Shown here: positions 35,097 to 44,350 of the stretch, piece after piece
Position numbering within the stretch: position 1 is the first letter of the stretch
Layout: every line of letters begins with the position of its first letter
Assembly: GCA_027483145.1 (NCBI GenBank)
Contig: JAIXVG010000434.1
Span: forward strand, 1 to 45,799
Reading direction: 5' to 3'
Source: Planctomyces sp.
Lineage (GTDB): Bacteria > Planctomycetota > Planctomycetia > Planctomycetales > Planctomycetaceae
DNA length: 45,799 bases
Notes under the pieces: model-generated
What the model was told of the DNA's origin: nothing
The model's input: only the letters and a program-made list of their open reading frames with translations
Database searches by the model: none
Translations under genes and position numbers: made by a program

Positions 35097-35993
35097 ATGC
35101 TGCAGATTTTGCTGATTGATCGGGACGCTGGGCGTGCTCAAGAGATCATTCGGTTGCTGGGTCCACTTGAGTTTCCAGTGGAACACCGGCAATCTGCGTC
35201 ATTTGGGCCAATCGACGAAGCGAACGTTGTGATTCTTGCCGATGAAGAAACATTGAAAGAAACGACTACGCCTCTTGAGTTTGTAGCAAGACTACGCGAA
35301 ACGAACCGGGAATCGGTTCTGGTGGTTTTGGTTGGGCAAACGGATGACCAGACTTTAGCAGGGATGATTCGGGCGGGAGCAGCAACGTTTGTCCGGCGCA
35401 GACTGCTGGCAGAACAACTGGTTGATACGATCACCAAACTTCTGGCAATTTTGACTTGTCCAATCGGAGCAGGTCAGCCAAAGGGCCTTCTGGTGCGATC
35501 TGAATTTCACTACCTCCTTGAGAATGACCTGAAGCAGTTCCCGTCGGTGCTGGCGGGGATCGAGGACGAGCTGCGCAAACGAGACATGTTCACCGCTTCA
35601 GAGATCACGCGAATTGCAATCGCCCTGCATGAAGCGGTCGATAACGCGGTCTTTCATGGGAATCTGGAAGTCAGTTCTGCGCTGCGCGATTCGGGTCACC
35701 CTGAAACCTATACCGGTTTAGCAGAACAACGGCGTCAGCAGTCTCCCTATCGAGAGCGAAGGATTTCGCTCTCAGTGCGGCTGACTGATGATGAAGCGAC
35801 GTTTATCGTCCGCGATGACGGTCCAGGGTTTGACCCCCAAAGCGTTCCCGATCCAACACTTCCAGAGAACTTGTCCCGTCCCAGCGGGCGTGGCCTGTTG
35901 TTGATTCGGTCGTTCTTCGACGAAGTGCAGCATTATGGCCGAGGAAATGAAGTTCGCCTGAGAAAGCTGTGCCAGCGACCAGCCGCGACGTAA
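35097..35993 (+). CDS. Divergent receiver fused to an RsbW-type ATPase
   Basis: 298 residues. The first 115 are a receiver-like fold: the acidic pair Asp8/Asp10 is kept, and an Asp (49, in VVILADEE) lies at the phosphoacceptor position. The usual Thr on strand 4 is Gly, and the Lys on strand 5 is Arg (FVRRRLL). Residues about 150-290 are a HATPase_c_2 domain like anti-sigma kinases RsbW/SpoIIAB, with N-box HEAVDNAVFHGNLEVSS, G1 DDGPGFDP and G2 GRGLLLI. A family-typical insert of about 40 residues lies between N-box and G1. A paralogue (39582-40481) sits on the other side of the hybrid kinase. Ribosome site GGAAGG precedes the ATG. Confidence 0.85.
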   Translation: MLQILLIDRDAGRAQEIIRLLGPLEFPVEHRQSASFGPIDEANVVILADEETLKETTTPLEFVARLRETNRESVLVVLVGQTDDQTLAGMIRAGAATFVRRRLLAEQLVDTITKLLAILTCPIGAGQPKGLLVRSEFHYLLENDLKQFPSVLAGIEDELRKRDMFTASEITRIAIALHEAVDNAVFHGNLEVSSALRDSGHPETYTGLAEQRRQQSPYRERRISLSVRLTDDEATFIVRDDGPGFDPQSVPDPTLPENLSRPSGRGLLLIRSFFDEVQHYGRGNEVRLRKLCQRPAAT

Positions 35994-36024
35994 TGATTGT
36001 CGTCAGAATCAAGGATGGTTTTGT

Positions 36025-39000
36025 ATGAAACGTGTGTTACTGGCCTGTGAACAATCTGACCGGCGGCAGCTACTTGACTCTCGACTTCGCACGGGTGACT
36101 GGGACTTGGTAACAGTCGGATCGGTCGATGAAGCGGTCGAGTTGCTCAATGGGCAGTTTTGCGAAATCGCACTGCTTTCGTCGGGATGCGCTGGGCTAGC
36201 AAAGCGGCTGGCAGAAGTTACTAATGCTCCTCCACCTCTATGTGCCTTGCTGGTCGAACCGGGTGATTTAGATGGTGCGATGGATGCATTAGCCAGTGGG
36301 GTGCGGCACGTCGCTTCGACCGTTCGAGCAACCGATGAACTGCGTGGCTGGATTGGTCAGTTGCTCAACGGAATGATAGAAGAGCAAGTTTCTCACCAGG
36401 CTGCGCATGTATCAACCGCGGCGCTGGGACTGGCGCTCCAAAGTGCTTATCAGGATGTCGCCTCCCTTAATCGCCGATTGGTCAGCGAGAACGTCCAGCG
36501 GCAACAAGCAGAACACGACCTGGAAGAATCGGAACGAGTTTATAAGTCGATTGTTGACAACTTGCCTCATTCGCTGTTCCGCAAGGATTTGTCAAGCCGA
36601 TTCACGTTCTGCAATCAACGGTTTTGCGATGTGTTGCATACAACTTGGCAAGAGTTGGAAGGGAAGACCGACTACGATTTCTTCCCTAAGGAACTGGCAG
36701 AGAAGTATCGGGCTGATGATCGTTACGTGTTTAAGTCGCGGCTCAGTTTTGAAACAGTTGAAGAATCGATTACTCGCACGGGGGAGCGGCGCTACATCCA
36801 TGTACTGAAGTCCCCAATTTTTGATGCGAACGGATACTGCGTCGGACTCCAGGGGATGTTCTCGGATGTGACCGAGCAAGAGTTAGCCGAGCGTAGCCTC
36901 GCACGTGAACGGTCGCTGCTGGAAACGCTCATGAAGACGATTCCTGACAGCATCTACTTCAAGGATGCAGCTGGAAAGTACTTGCGAATCAATCAGGCAA
37001 AAGCGGTGGCGTCTGGCCTCGCCGATGTGGAGGCAGGGATTGGCCGGTCTGATCATGAATTCTTTACGGCGGACTGTGCGGCCCAGGCCCAACAGGATGA
37101 TGATCTAGTAATGGTTTCGGGTGAGCCGATTATTGGTCAAGAAGAGCTGCTGACCTGGCTGGATGGTCACAAATGCTGGATGTCGACAACGAAGCTTCCT
37201 CTGCGCGATGTCGATGGGCAAGTGGTGGGAACATTTGGTGTTTCGCGTGATATCACTGGGGCACGGCAGGCGGCTGAAGCATTGAAGGATGCAAAAGAGG
37301 CAGCCGAATCGGCCAGCCGGGCCAAGAGCGATTTTCTGGCGAATATGAGCCACGAAATTCGAACGCCACTTAATGCCATTATTGGCATGACCGAGCTGGT
37401 CCTTGATACGCCCCTGAACATCGGCCAGCGAGAGTATCTGCGAATTGTGCAGGAATCGGGTGAGTCGCTGCTCGCGGTCATCAACGATATTCTTGATTTT
37501 TCAAAGATCGAAGCTGGTCGGCTGTCACTGGAAGAAACATCGTTCGACCTGCGCGAAATGGTTGGCGACACCATGAAGTCGCTGGCAGTCAGGGCGCACA
37601 AGAAACATCTTGAGCTGGCATGCCATGTTGCGCCTGCTATTCCGCAATTGGTCATCGGGGACCCCACTCGCCTGCGGCAAGTCATCTTAAACCTGGTCGG
37701 GAATGCGATTAAGTTTACCGAAGCAGGCGAAGTGGTGCTCGATATCAGCTTGTCTCTTAAACCGGCCCAATCGGAAGACTTGCTCCGACTTCATTTTGAA
37801 GTACGAGACACGGGGATCGGTATCCCGGAAGAAAAGTACGAAGCGATTTTTGAGGCGTTCGAGCAGGCCGACACTTCGACAACGCGTAAGTATGGTGGGA
37901 CAGGACTGGGACTAGCCATCTCGTCGCGCCTGGCAGAACTGATGGGGGGGCCAATTTGGGTCGAAAGCGAAGTTGGGAAGGGAAGTACGTTCCACTTTGA
38001 AATTGAAGTGGGTACCGATGCAACGCTTGAAGCTGCCAGCGACATTCATCCGGTTGAGCTGGCCGGGATTCGAGTTCTGATTGTTGATGACAATTCTACG
38101 AATCGGCTGATCCTGGAAGAGATGTTCAATAACTGGGGGATGCGACCTCGCGCTGTCGAATCAGTCGATGCCGCGATTCGAGAGATTCAGTTTGCAGGAG
38201 ACCAGGGAGCCCAATTCTCGCTGTTGGTGACCGATGCTCATATGCCCGAACGGGACGGGTTTGACTTGTGCCGCTATTTGCAGCAAGCCCCGGGATCGGG
38301 TGGCAGCATTATTATGATGCTTACGTCGGGTGATCGACCTGAAGACATCACTCTCTGCCAGGAACTGGGGATAGCCGCCTATCTCATCAAACCGGTCAAG
38401 CAGTCAGAGCTGTTCGACGCGATTATTCGACTGATGGCCCGCCAAGGGGTTGAGTCTTCAACTCCTGTAGCTGCAACACCTGGGAGTCAGATTCCACGTC
38501 GCATCCTGCTGGCTGAAGACAGCGTCGTTAATCAGAAAGTGGCGATTGGGCTTCTTTCGAAATGGGGTCATACAATCACGGTGGCTAACAACGGCCGCGA
38601 AGCCTTGGAAAACCGCCAAACCGGCGAGTTCGATCTCATTTTGATGGACGTCCAGATGCCCGAACTTGATGGGCTGGAAGCGACGGCTGCGATACGCGAG
38701 TGGGAATCGTCCCGAGGTCTGCACATCCCGATTGTGGCCATGACTGCCCACGCACTGCAGGGAGATCGCGAGAAGTGCCTCGAAGCGGGGATGGACGACT
38801 ACCTAATGAAGCCGATTCGGTCTTCACAGCTTTTTCAGATGGTCGAACTGCGAGCCGCCCTTCCTCGCGCTGTAATGTCTGTCGTCTCGCAACCGGATCA
38901 GACCGATAGCGGGCAGGCAAGTCTGGATGTAAGTCCCAAGCTCCTCGATCAGGGAGCCCAAGAGCAAGAGATGATGCCGTTGGGTCATCCCACTTACATC

Positions 39001-39339
39001 GATTGGGACCAGGCAAGGCATTCGGTCGATGGAGATGCCGATTTGCTCAATGTTGTTGCAACTGCCTCAACGGAAGAGATTCCCCTGCTCCTTAAGTCAT
39101 TGGAAAATGCTTTGACGCAGGGTGACAATATTGGTTTTCGTCGGGCAGTCCATACCCTGAAAAATGGCTTCGGAACGCTCGGTGCAAGGGAAGCCGCTCG
39201 ACTGGCAGCAATCATGGAACAAGAGGCGGCCAGGGCACAATCCGTCGATCAGGATAAACTAAAAGAGCTGAAAGACGTGGCCGAAAGCGTGCTAAAGCAA
39301 TTGAACACGTTTCTGCATGGCGAACCACTGTCGAAATAA
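36025..39339 (+). CDS. Hybrid sensor histidine kinase with pseudo-receiver, two PAS, two receivers and HPt
   Basis: 1104 residues, no membrane helix, so a cytoplasmic sensor. In order: a receiver-like fold lacking acidic residues and phosphoacceptor (1-115, pseudo-receiver); a coiled coil (135-172); PAS 1 (173-285, KTDYDFFP); PAS 2 (298-412, FKDAAGKYLRIN); HisKA with His443 (NMSHEIRTPLN); HATPase with the N-box (Asn556/Asn560), DTGIGI and GGTGLGL; receiver 1 with Asp737 and KP at 789-790; receiver 2 with Asp875 and KP at 929-930; HPt with His1043 (AVHTLKNGFG). All residues needed for a His-Asp-His phosphorelay are present. AAGGA lies eight bases before the ATG, 31 bp after the upstream REC-ATPase gene. 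The signal is unknown. Confidence 0.93.
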   Translation: MKRVLLACEQSDRRQLLDSRLRTGDWDLVTVGSVDEAVELLNGQFCEIALLSSGCAGLAKRLAEVTNAPPPLCALLVEPGDLDGAMDALASGVRHVASTVRATDELRGWIGQLLNGMIEEQVSHQAAHVSTAALGLALQSAYQDVASLNRRLVSENVQRQQAEHDLEESERVYKSIVDNLPHSLFRKDLSSRFTFCNQRFCDVLHTTWQELEGKTDYDFFPKELAEKYRADDRYVFKSRLSFETVEESITRTGERRYIHVLKSPIFDANGYCVGLQGMFSDVTEQELAERSLARERSLLETLMKTIPDSIYFKDAAGKYLRINQAKAVASGLADVEAGIGRSDHEFFTADCAAQAQQDDDLVMVSGEPIIGQEELLTWLDGHKCWMSTTKLPLRDVDGQVVGTFGVSRDITGARQAAEALKDAKEAAESASRAKSDFLANMSHEIRTPLNAIIGMTELVLDTPLNIGQREYLRIVQESGESLLAVINDILDFSKIEAGRLSLEETSFDLREMVGDTMKSLAVRAHKKHLELACHVAPAIPQLVIGDPTRLRQVILNLVGNAIKFTEAGEVVLDISLSLKPAQSEDLLRLHFEVRDTGIGIPEEKYEAIFEAFEQADTSTTRKYGGTGLGLAISSRLAELMGGPIWVESEVGKGSTFHFEIEVGTDATLEAASDIHPVELAGIRVLIVDDNSTNRLILEEMFNNWGMRPRAVESVDAAIREIQFAGDQGAQFSLLVTDAHMPERDGFDLCRYLQQAPGSGGSIIMMLTSGDRPEDITLCQELGIAAYLIKPVKQSELFDAIIRLMARQGVESSTPVAATPGSQIPRRILLAEDSVVNQKVAIGLLSKWGHTITVANNGREALENRQTGEFDLILMDVQMPELDGLEATAAIREWESSRGLHIPIVAMTAHALQGDREKCLEAGMDDYLMKPIRSSQLFQMVELRAALPRAVMSVVSQPDQTDSGQASLDVSPKLLDQGAQEQEMMPLGHPTYIDWDQARHSVDGDADLLNVVATASTEEIPLLLKSLENALTQGDNIGFRRAVHTLKNGFGTLGAREAARLAAIMEQEAARAQSVDQDKLKELKDVAESVLKQLNTFLHGEPLSK

Positions 39340-39581
39340 TCATTAAGCTGTTCGTTTGGTTTGTGCGGTTCACTTTTGCTGGTGGGTTGCTGACAAAGTT
39401 TTATCGGTATAGTTTTACTCTCCCTCAGAGCATATCCGAGAACCGTCCGGTGTGACGATACCGCCTGGCTAACACCGGTTTATGAACGGATACAATCGGG
39501 TGCTTGGATAAGTTTTGAGTTTCGCGAGTTATTCGAGACTGAACGATCGCGAAGGCTGAACGCCGCGCAGGAGCAGAGAAT

Positions 39582-40481
39582 ATGTCGTCGATTCTGATTG
39601 TTGATGATTCGCTCATGGATCGCCGGCTGGTCGGAGGGCTGCTCGATCGACAGGCCCATCTTGAAGTGAAGTATGCATGTGATGGCCTGCAGGCGCTGCA
39701 AATGGTGGCCGATGCAGTTCCCGATATGGTCTTGACCGATTTGAATATGCCAGGGCTTGATGGCCTTGAGCTTGTCAAGTCTCTCCACCTGGCCCATCCC
39801 GAAGTTCCCGTAGTGGTGATGACGGCTGTGGGAAGTGAAGAGATTGCGGTAGCAGCCCTGGCCGCAGGAGCGGCAAGCTATGTCACCAAGAACCGCCTGG
39901 CGACAACGCTCGTTCAAACAGTTGACCAGGTTCTGTCGGTCGCCCAGGAACATCGCCTTCGCCGCCGGATTATGAACTACTTGACCGAACAGCGAATTGA
40001 GTTTCAAATTGATAACGATCAAGAGCTGATTGGTGCTGTGATTGAGTATCTGCAAGATACAGCCGCTGATGTCGGTGCCTATTCGCCCGATGAGCGGATT
40101 AGAGTTGGGGTCGCTTTACAAGAAGCAATGACGAATGCTTGCTTCCACGGAAACTTGGAAGTCAGCTCGTCCTTGCGTGAGATCGACCACCGAGCCTATT
40201 ACGACCTGGCCCGCTCACGCAAAGAGCAAGAACCCTATGCGAGTCGGAAGATCACCGTTGAAGCGATCTTTTCTAGCGGGGAAGTTCGCTTCACGATTAC
40301 CGACGATGGGCCTGGGTTCGACCCAGGCCAGTTACCCGATCCGACCGATCCCAAAAACCTGGAACGGCCTTGCGGGCGTGGTCTACTGCTTATGCAAACT
40401 TTTATGGACGAAGTTCGATTCCTTGGACGTGGTAATCGAGTCGAGCTAGTCAAACGGTCCGGAATGAAGGCAGCTGCCTGA
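39582..40481 (+). CDS. Response regulator: receiver fused to an RsbW-type ATPase
   Basis: 299 residues, paralogous to the product of 35097-35993. The receiver (1-120) is complete: Asp8/Asp9, phosphoacceptor Asp53 (LTDLNMPGLDG), Thr81 (VVMTAVG) and Lys103 (YVTKNRL). The output (about 145-290) is a HATPase_c_2 anti-sigma-type domain with N-box LQEAMTNACFHGNLEVSS, G1 DDGPGFDP and G2 GRGLLLM. Phosphorylation, probably by the neighbouring kinase or its HPt domain, could control the ATPase's binding to a sigma or anti-anti-sigma protein; this is inference. No such partner is encoded nearby. The 242-bp gap before it could carry its own promoter. AGGAG lies about 11 bases before the ATG. Confidence 0.9.
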   Translation: MSSILIVDDSLMDRRLVGGLLDRQAHLEVKYACDGLQALQMVADAVPDMVLTDLNMPGLDGLELVKSLHLAHPEVPVVVMTAVGSEEIAVAALAAGAASYVTKNRLATTLVQTVDQVLSVAQEHRLRRRIMNYLTEQRIEFQIDNDQELIGAVIEYLQDTAADVGAYSPDERIRVGVALQEAMTNACFHGNLEVSSSLREIDHRAYYDLARSRKEQEPYASRKITVEAIFSSGEVRFTITDDGPGFDPGQLPDPTDPKNLERPCGRGLLLMQTFMDEVRFLGRGNRVELVKRSGMKAAA

Positions 40482-40541
40482 ACCCGTCTGATTGCAGTGG
40501 TTTGAACTCGAAATGTAGCGAAGTCAGTTACAAAGTTTCTA

Positions 40542-40596
40542 CAAAGCCAATCGGCCCGTCTCTACTCTCGATTTGAGAGAGGACGGGCCGACTTTG
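40542..40596. terminator. Strong bidirectional hairpin terminator
   Basis: Main stem TCGGCCCGTC (40551-40560)/GACGGGCCGA (40582-40591), perfect 10 bp. It is extended inside by CTCTC/GAGAG around loop GATTT and outside by CAAAG (40542-40546)/CTTTG (40592-40596). It lies between the convergent REC-ATPase and isomerase-like genes and can end transcription from both sides. Confidence 0.8.
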
Positions 40597-40618
40597 TTCA
40601 GCCTAACTGCTAGGCGGT

Positions 40619-41560
40619 CTAGGTCAACTCCGCCCGAACCCGCTCCAGCAGCTTCTTCGTAGCCATGATCCCATCTGGTTCGGAAAGCTGCGAGCCTTCG
40701 TACTCAATACCCACGTAGCCTCGATAGCCAAACGACAGAACGATTTCCAACATCTTACGATAGTCGGTGTGAATTTCGTTTCCATCTGCATCAAAGTCGT
40801 GTGACTTAGCACTCACGCCGAGCGCGAATGGCATTAAGTCGTTAACACCCTGATAACGGTCGTACTGAATTTTGCCACCGACTCGGAAGTTCCCAAAGTC
40901 GGGCAAAGTGCCACACAGAGGGTGATTCACTTCACGCATAACAGCCGCCAGCCATGAGCCGTTTGACGATAAGCCGCCGTGGTTTTCAACGATCACCCCG
41001 ATCTTCTGCTTGGCCCCATACTCGGTTAACTGGCGTAGCCCGTCTGCTGCTCGCACGATTTGCTCGCGATAGGTCCCGCCACTTGAAGCATTCACGCGAA
41101 TGCAGTGACAGCCCAGAATGCTGGCGGCATCGACCCACTTGTAGTGGTTCTCAACGGCTTTCTTACGGGCCGCTTCGTCAGGATCGCCCAGCGCCCCTTC
41201 GCGGTCGCACATAATGAGGACCCCTTTAACGCCAACATCGTCGGCCCGCTTACGCAGTTCCTTGAAGTGGTCGGCATTCTTGCCATGGTCGAAGTAGAAT
41301 TGGTTCACATACTCGACCGCGTTGATTCCGAATTCTTGTTTGGCCATCTTGGGAAAGTCGAGTGGATCCCCTTCTTTCGCAAAGAAACGCTTATGGAGCG
41401 ACCATTGAGCCAGCGAGATATCGAACAGCGAGTCTGCTGCATGCAAACGTCGCGAACCTCCCGCAACCCCCAGAGCGATCGCTCCGGCTGCAGCAGCAAG
41501 AAATGAACGTCGTCCAAATTGATTTGTCGAAAAAGTGGATAATCGATTAACGGTCGCCAT
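40619..41560 (-). CDS. Tat-exported sugar phosphate isomerase/epimerase-like protein
   Basis: 313 residues from the ATG at 41560, with AGGAG upstream. It begins with a twin-arginine signal, [17 protein letters not shown], so it is probably exported folded. The mature part is a xylose-isomerase-like TIM barrel (AP endonuclease family 2): [73 protein letters not shown] and [11 protein letters not shown]. The Glu, His and Asp residues that bind metal in this fold appear to be kept. Planctomycetes have many exported members; the substrate is not known. It converges with the signalling locus. Confidence 0.9.
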   Translation of the reverse strand: MATVNRLSTFSTNQFGRRSFLAAAAGAIALGVAGGSRRLHAADSLFDISLAQWSLHKRFFAKEGDPLDFPKMAKQEFGINAVEYVNQFYFDHGKNADHFKELRKRADDVGVKGVLIMCDREGALGDPDEAARKKAVENHYKWVDAASILGCHCIRVNASSGGTYREQIVRAADGLRQLTEYGAKQKIGVIVENHGGLSSNGSWLAAVMREVNHPLCGTLPDFGNFRVGGKIQYDRYQGVNDLMPFALGVSAKSHDFDADGNEIHTDYRKMLEIVLSFGYRGYVGIEYEGSQLSEPDGIMATKKLLERVRAELT

Positions 41561-41803
41561 CGAGAGAACGCTCCTGAAAGGGGACAATTTGGCAGGGAAC
41601 AGGCGAGAGGTGCAAACACGAAGTTTGATCGGTCCAAGAACAGACCGGATGCTTAACCTTCACGCCATGTAGGTTAGCCTGTAGTGCATGCTGGCAGCAA
41701 GCAGACTGAACTGAAAGCCGATCCGAATACCCTCTGATGCATCCGGCTCCAGTCGGGAATCGAAGTGATTGTGAGCAGGCACAACCAGGACTCAGATAGG
41801 TTC

Positions 41804-42391
41804 TTATTGGTACTTTGTGCTGAGTAAGCTCAAGAACTTTTGGCGAAACTTAGTCACTTTCGGTGCAACAACCACGCGGCAATAACTATTCCGCTCTCCC
41901 TGGAGCCGGAAGTATTCCTGGTGATAGTTTTCGGCGATATAGAACGTCGCTGCAGGTACAACTTCGGTGACGATGGCGGCGGGGTAATCGCCGCTGGCAT
42001 CCAGCTGCTGGATGAAGGCCAATGCTTCCTGCTGCTGGCTGTCGCTATGCGTATAAATGGCCGAGCGGTACTGCGTTCCGATATCGGCCCCTTGCCGATT
42101 GAGCGTGGTTGGATCGTGAACCACAAAGAAGACATCAAGAAGTTGCCCGAATGTGATTTCCTCTGGGTCATACTTAAACTGGATGACTTCAGCATGCCCG
42201 GTCTTACCGGTGCAAACCTGCTCGTAGGTTGGATCTGGGACCGAACCTGCGCAATACCCGGACTTCACGTTCGATACGCCACGTAACTGCTCAAAGACAG
42301 CCTCCACGCACCAGAAGCAACCTGCCCCCAGAGTGGCCGTTTCCAGTTTTATATCCACTTGCAATTCCTCAAACTGGACCACTGTGCCCAT
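41804..42391 (-). CDS. msrA: Peptide-methionine (S)-S-oxide reductase
   Basis: 195 residues. It reduces methionine-S-sulfoxide in oxidised proteins back to methionine. The active-site motif GAGCFWCVEAVF is near residue 23, with the nucleophilic Cys first in CFWC. GYCAGSVPDPTYEQVCTG, GHAEVIQFKYDPE, HDPTTLNRQGADIGTQYRS and the C-terminal YHQEYF complete the family. No signal peptide, so it acts in the cytoplasm. Resolving Cys residues would come from the C-terminal part (SYCRVV). No MsrB domain is fused or adjacent. Confidence 0.95.
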   Translation of the reverse strand: MGTVVQFEELQVDIKLETATLGAGCFWCVEAVFEQLRGVSNVKSGYCAGSVPDPTYEQVCTGKTGHAEVIQFKYDPEEITFGQLLDVFFVVHDPTTLNRQGADIGTQYRSAIYTHSDSQQQEALAFIQQLDASGDYPAAIVTEVVPAATFYIAENYHQEYFRLQGERNSYCRVVVAPKVTKFRQKFLSLLSTKYQ

Positions 42392-42450
42392 CAGTATCGA
42401 CCGTTGGCATGCAAAAAAGGGTCGTTGGATGCGCCGCCAAAACCTATCAA

Positions 42451-44229
42451 TTAAGGGGTTGGAGCCGGAGGACTGGCCACAGGTGGAGTTGTCGATGATG
42501 GATCTGCCCCGGGCTCATCATCCTTGGGTTCGTCCAACCGGACCAGCAACCCTGGTTCGGACTTTTCTCCGAAGTGAATGATGATGGGTGCTTCGGCCTG
42601 AGTCAGATTGTAGAGCCCGGTTTCGATAACGATGTCCTCACGATTGACGCACGTCATCGCTACCTTCTGGGTTGCTTTGTCAACGCGCCCTTGAACCGTC
42701 AGCGTCTGGTCGGTCTTCGTATTGTAAAGCGTTCCACTGATCAGGCCGTCCTGCGACACGGCCAATTGGAGGAGCCTGGTCAGCTCGGTATCGTCTTCCG
42801 ATGTGGAGAGGGCAAAAGTTCCGAGCGGCATCCATTCGACCTTGGCCGCGACGTCGTCATTCTCTGGAGGATCGACTGTGGCCAAATCGGCAGCTACTTG
42901 AGCCACTTCAGTGGTACTGCCAACATCCTGACCGTCAACCAAGACCCGCTGATCCTGATAAACGACGTTCCCTCCAGTGCCATAGTCGTAATAATAGTGC
43001 TCGGTTGGCGTGTATCCCCACGTGTTGAACCAACTCGATACACCAATCCAGGTGGGGACGGTCCACCAATATCGCCATGGTCGATTACCGTAGCCATAGT
43101 GCCACCATCCACCTGAATGGCTATGTGAGCCCCACCAGTAACCATTAAGCCAAGGGCGGCTGGGCAATTGTCCCCATCGATTTCGCACTCCGTTGCCCCA
43201 ACCATTCCAGTAAGCGCCGCGCTCGGGGCGAAGAGTATTCCAGCCAACAAGCGAGTTTCGGCTATTGCCAACTGCCAGGTTCCAATTGTTGTTGACGTTA
43301 TTGATTTGTGTCCGATCGGCGTTAAGCCAGGATGGAGGACGCCGATTGGGCCTGACGTTATCTACACCCAGAAAGTCCCCTAGCTGACCCGGCTTGACCG
43401 CGGGCAGAGTACCTGGCCGATCAATCCCCGGCCGATTGACTCCGGGCCGATTAACTCCGCCAGGTAAGTTGCCTAACCCAGGTTTCCCCTCGCCAGGCTT
43501 CACGACACCCGGAAGCTTATTGGCAATATCGGGCTTGCCGGGGAGTTTGCCGTCGACGTTAGGTAGTGCAGGGCGGCTTCCGGGCCTATTGGCAATGCCA
43601 CCAAAATCGGGAATCGATCCACCTGGTTTGCCTGGAAGTGGCTTTGCCGCTGGACGGTCGATACCACCAGGTAACGTTGTTGGAGTGCCGGGCTTATTCG
43701 GTAGGTTCGGCTTTGCGGGTAAGTTGGGCCGCTCGGTGACCCCAGGAAGTGGAGTCGGCCGCTGCGGTCTGGAGATCGGTCGGTTGCCAGGCAGGGCTGG
43801 CTTGGCCCCTCCGCCTCCGGGGAGTGTTCCGCCCGGCTGCGGAGCCGGACGATTGACTTGTGGCAAGTTGGGGCGAGCAGGTGCCGAGGGAGAACCGACC
43901 TGAGGAGGATTGGGCCGGGCGACTGGCGACGCCGGTCGCGCCGCGGGACGTGAGACGGCCGGTACCTGAGGCCGTGGTGCCGCAGGACTAGGAGCAGCTG
44001 GTCGTGGAGCCGCCGGTCTAGGCGCCGCTGGACGTGGGGCTGCCGGTGCAGGTCGTGGAGCAGGACGAGCCATCGCTGGCCGGGCACCACCACCACCTCC
44101 TCCACGGACTCCTCCGCCACCCCCTCCGCCGCGTCCACCAATCGCCCATAGCGGTTCGCTGGGAACCATGACGACCAAGATAGCGACCAGCAGAATGTTC
44201 CCGATCCGTTGTACTGTAGTGGTCGACAT
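42451..44229 (-). CDS. Large exported Pro/Gly-rich protein with Trp/Tyr-rich centre
   Basis: 592 residues from the ATG at 44229, which has AGGAG upstream. The signal peptide ends near SEPLWA. Next come a Gly run, then AAPRP repeats (about 55-100), then a long Pro-Gly-Leu-Asn-rich region (about 120-325) with many LPG, NRPG and KPG units. A Trp/Tyr/Asn/Gly-rich part (about 330-450) follows (NGYWWGSHSHSGGWWHYGYG). The last 130 residues are more ordinary and beta-rich (YQDQRVLVDGQDVG, SGTLYNTKTDQTLTVQGRVD), ending in an acidic, Pro-rich tail. No catalytic domain is visible. A surface, cell-wall or matrix protein is the likeliest guess. It lies 121 bp after the SnoaL-like gene on the same strand. 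Confidence 0.8.
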   Translation of the reverse strand: MSTTTVQRIGNILLVAILVVMVPSEPLWAIGGRGGGGGGGVRGGGGGGARPAMARPAPRPAPAAPRPAAPRPAAPRPAAPSPAAPRPQVPAVSRPAARPASPVARPNPPQVGSPSAPARPNLPQVNRPAPQPGGTLPGGGGAKPALPGNRPISRPQRPTPLPGVTERPNLPAKPNLPNKPGTPTTLPGGIDRPAAKPLPGKPGGSIPDFGGIANRPGSRPALPNVDGKLPGKPDIANKLPGVVKPGEGKPGLGNLPGGVNRPGVNRPGIDRPGTLPAVKPGQLGDFLGVDNVRPNRRPPSWLNADRTQINNVNNNWNLAVGNSRNSLVGWNTLRPERGAYWNGWGNGVRNRWGQLPSRPWLNGYWWGSHSHSGGWWHYGYGNRPWRYWWTVPTWIGVSSWFNTWGYTPTEHYYYDYGTGGNVVYQDQRVLVDGQDVGSTTEVAQVAADLATVDPPENDDVAAKVEWMPLGTFALSTSEDDTELTRLLQLAVSQDGLISGTLYNTKTDQTLTVQGRVDKATQKVAMTCVNREDIVIETGLYNLTQAEAPIIIHFGEKSEPGLLVRLDEPKDDEPGADPSSTTPPVASPPAPTP

Positions 44230-44350
44230 CGAAAAGACTCCTGATTCGCAATTCGCCGCGCAGGCTTTTGGCAGAGAGCTGCAAGTAATAACAGAGCCAG
44301 TAACAGCTGAGGTGGAGGATGACTGAACGTTGCTTAACTTGGCTGACTGA

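Noticed and set aside
43394-43903. Open frame of 169 codons on the plus strand with a Gly/Pro-rich product
   Set aside because: Antisense to the Pro/Gly repeats of the exported protein at 42451-44229; the complement of such repeats is itself stop-poor and Gly/Pro-rich.
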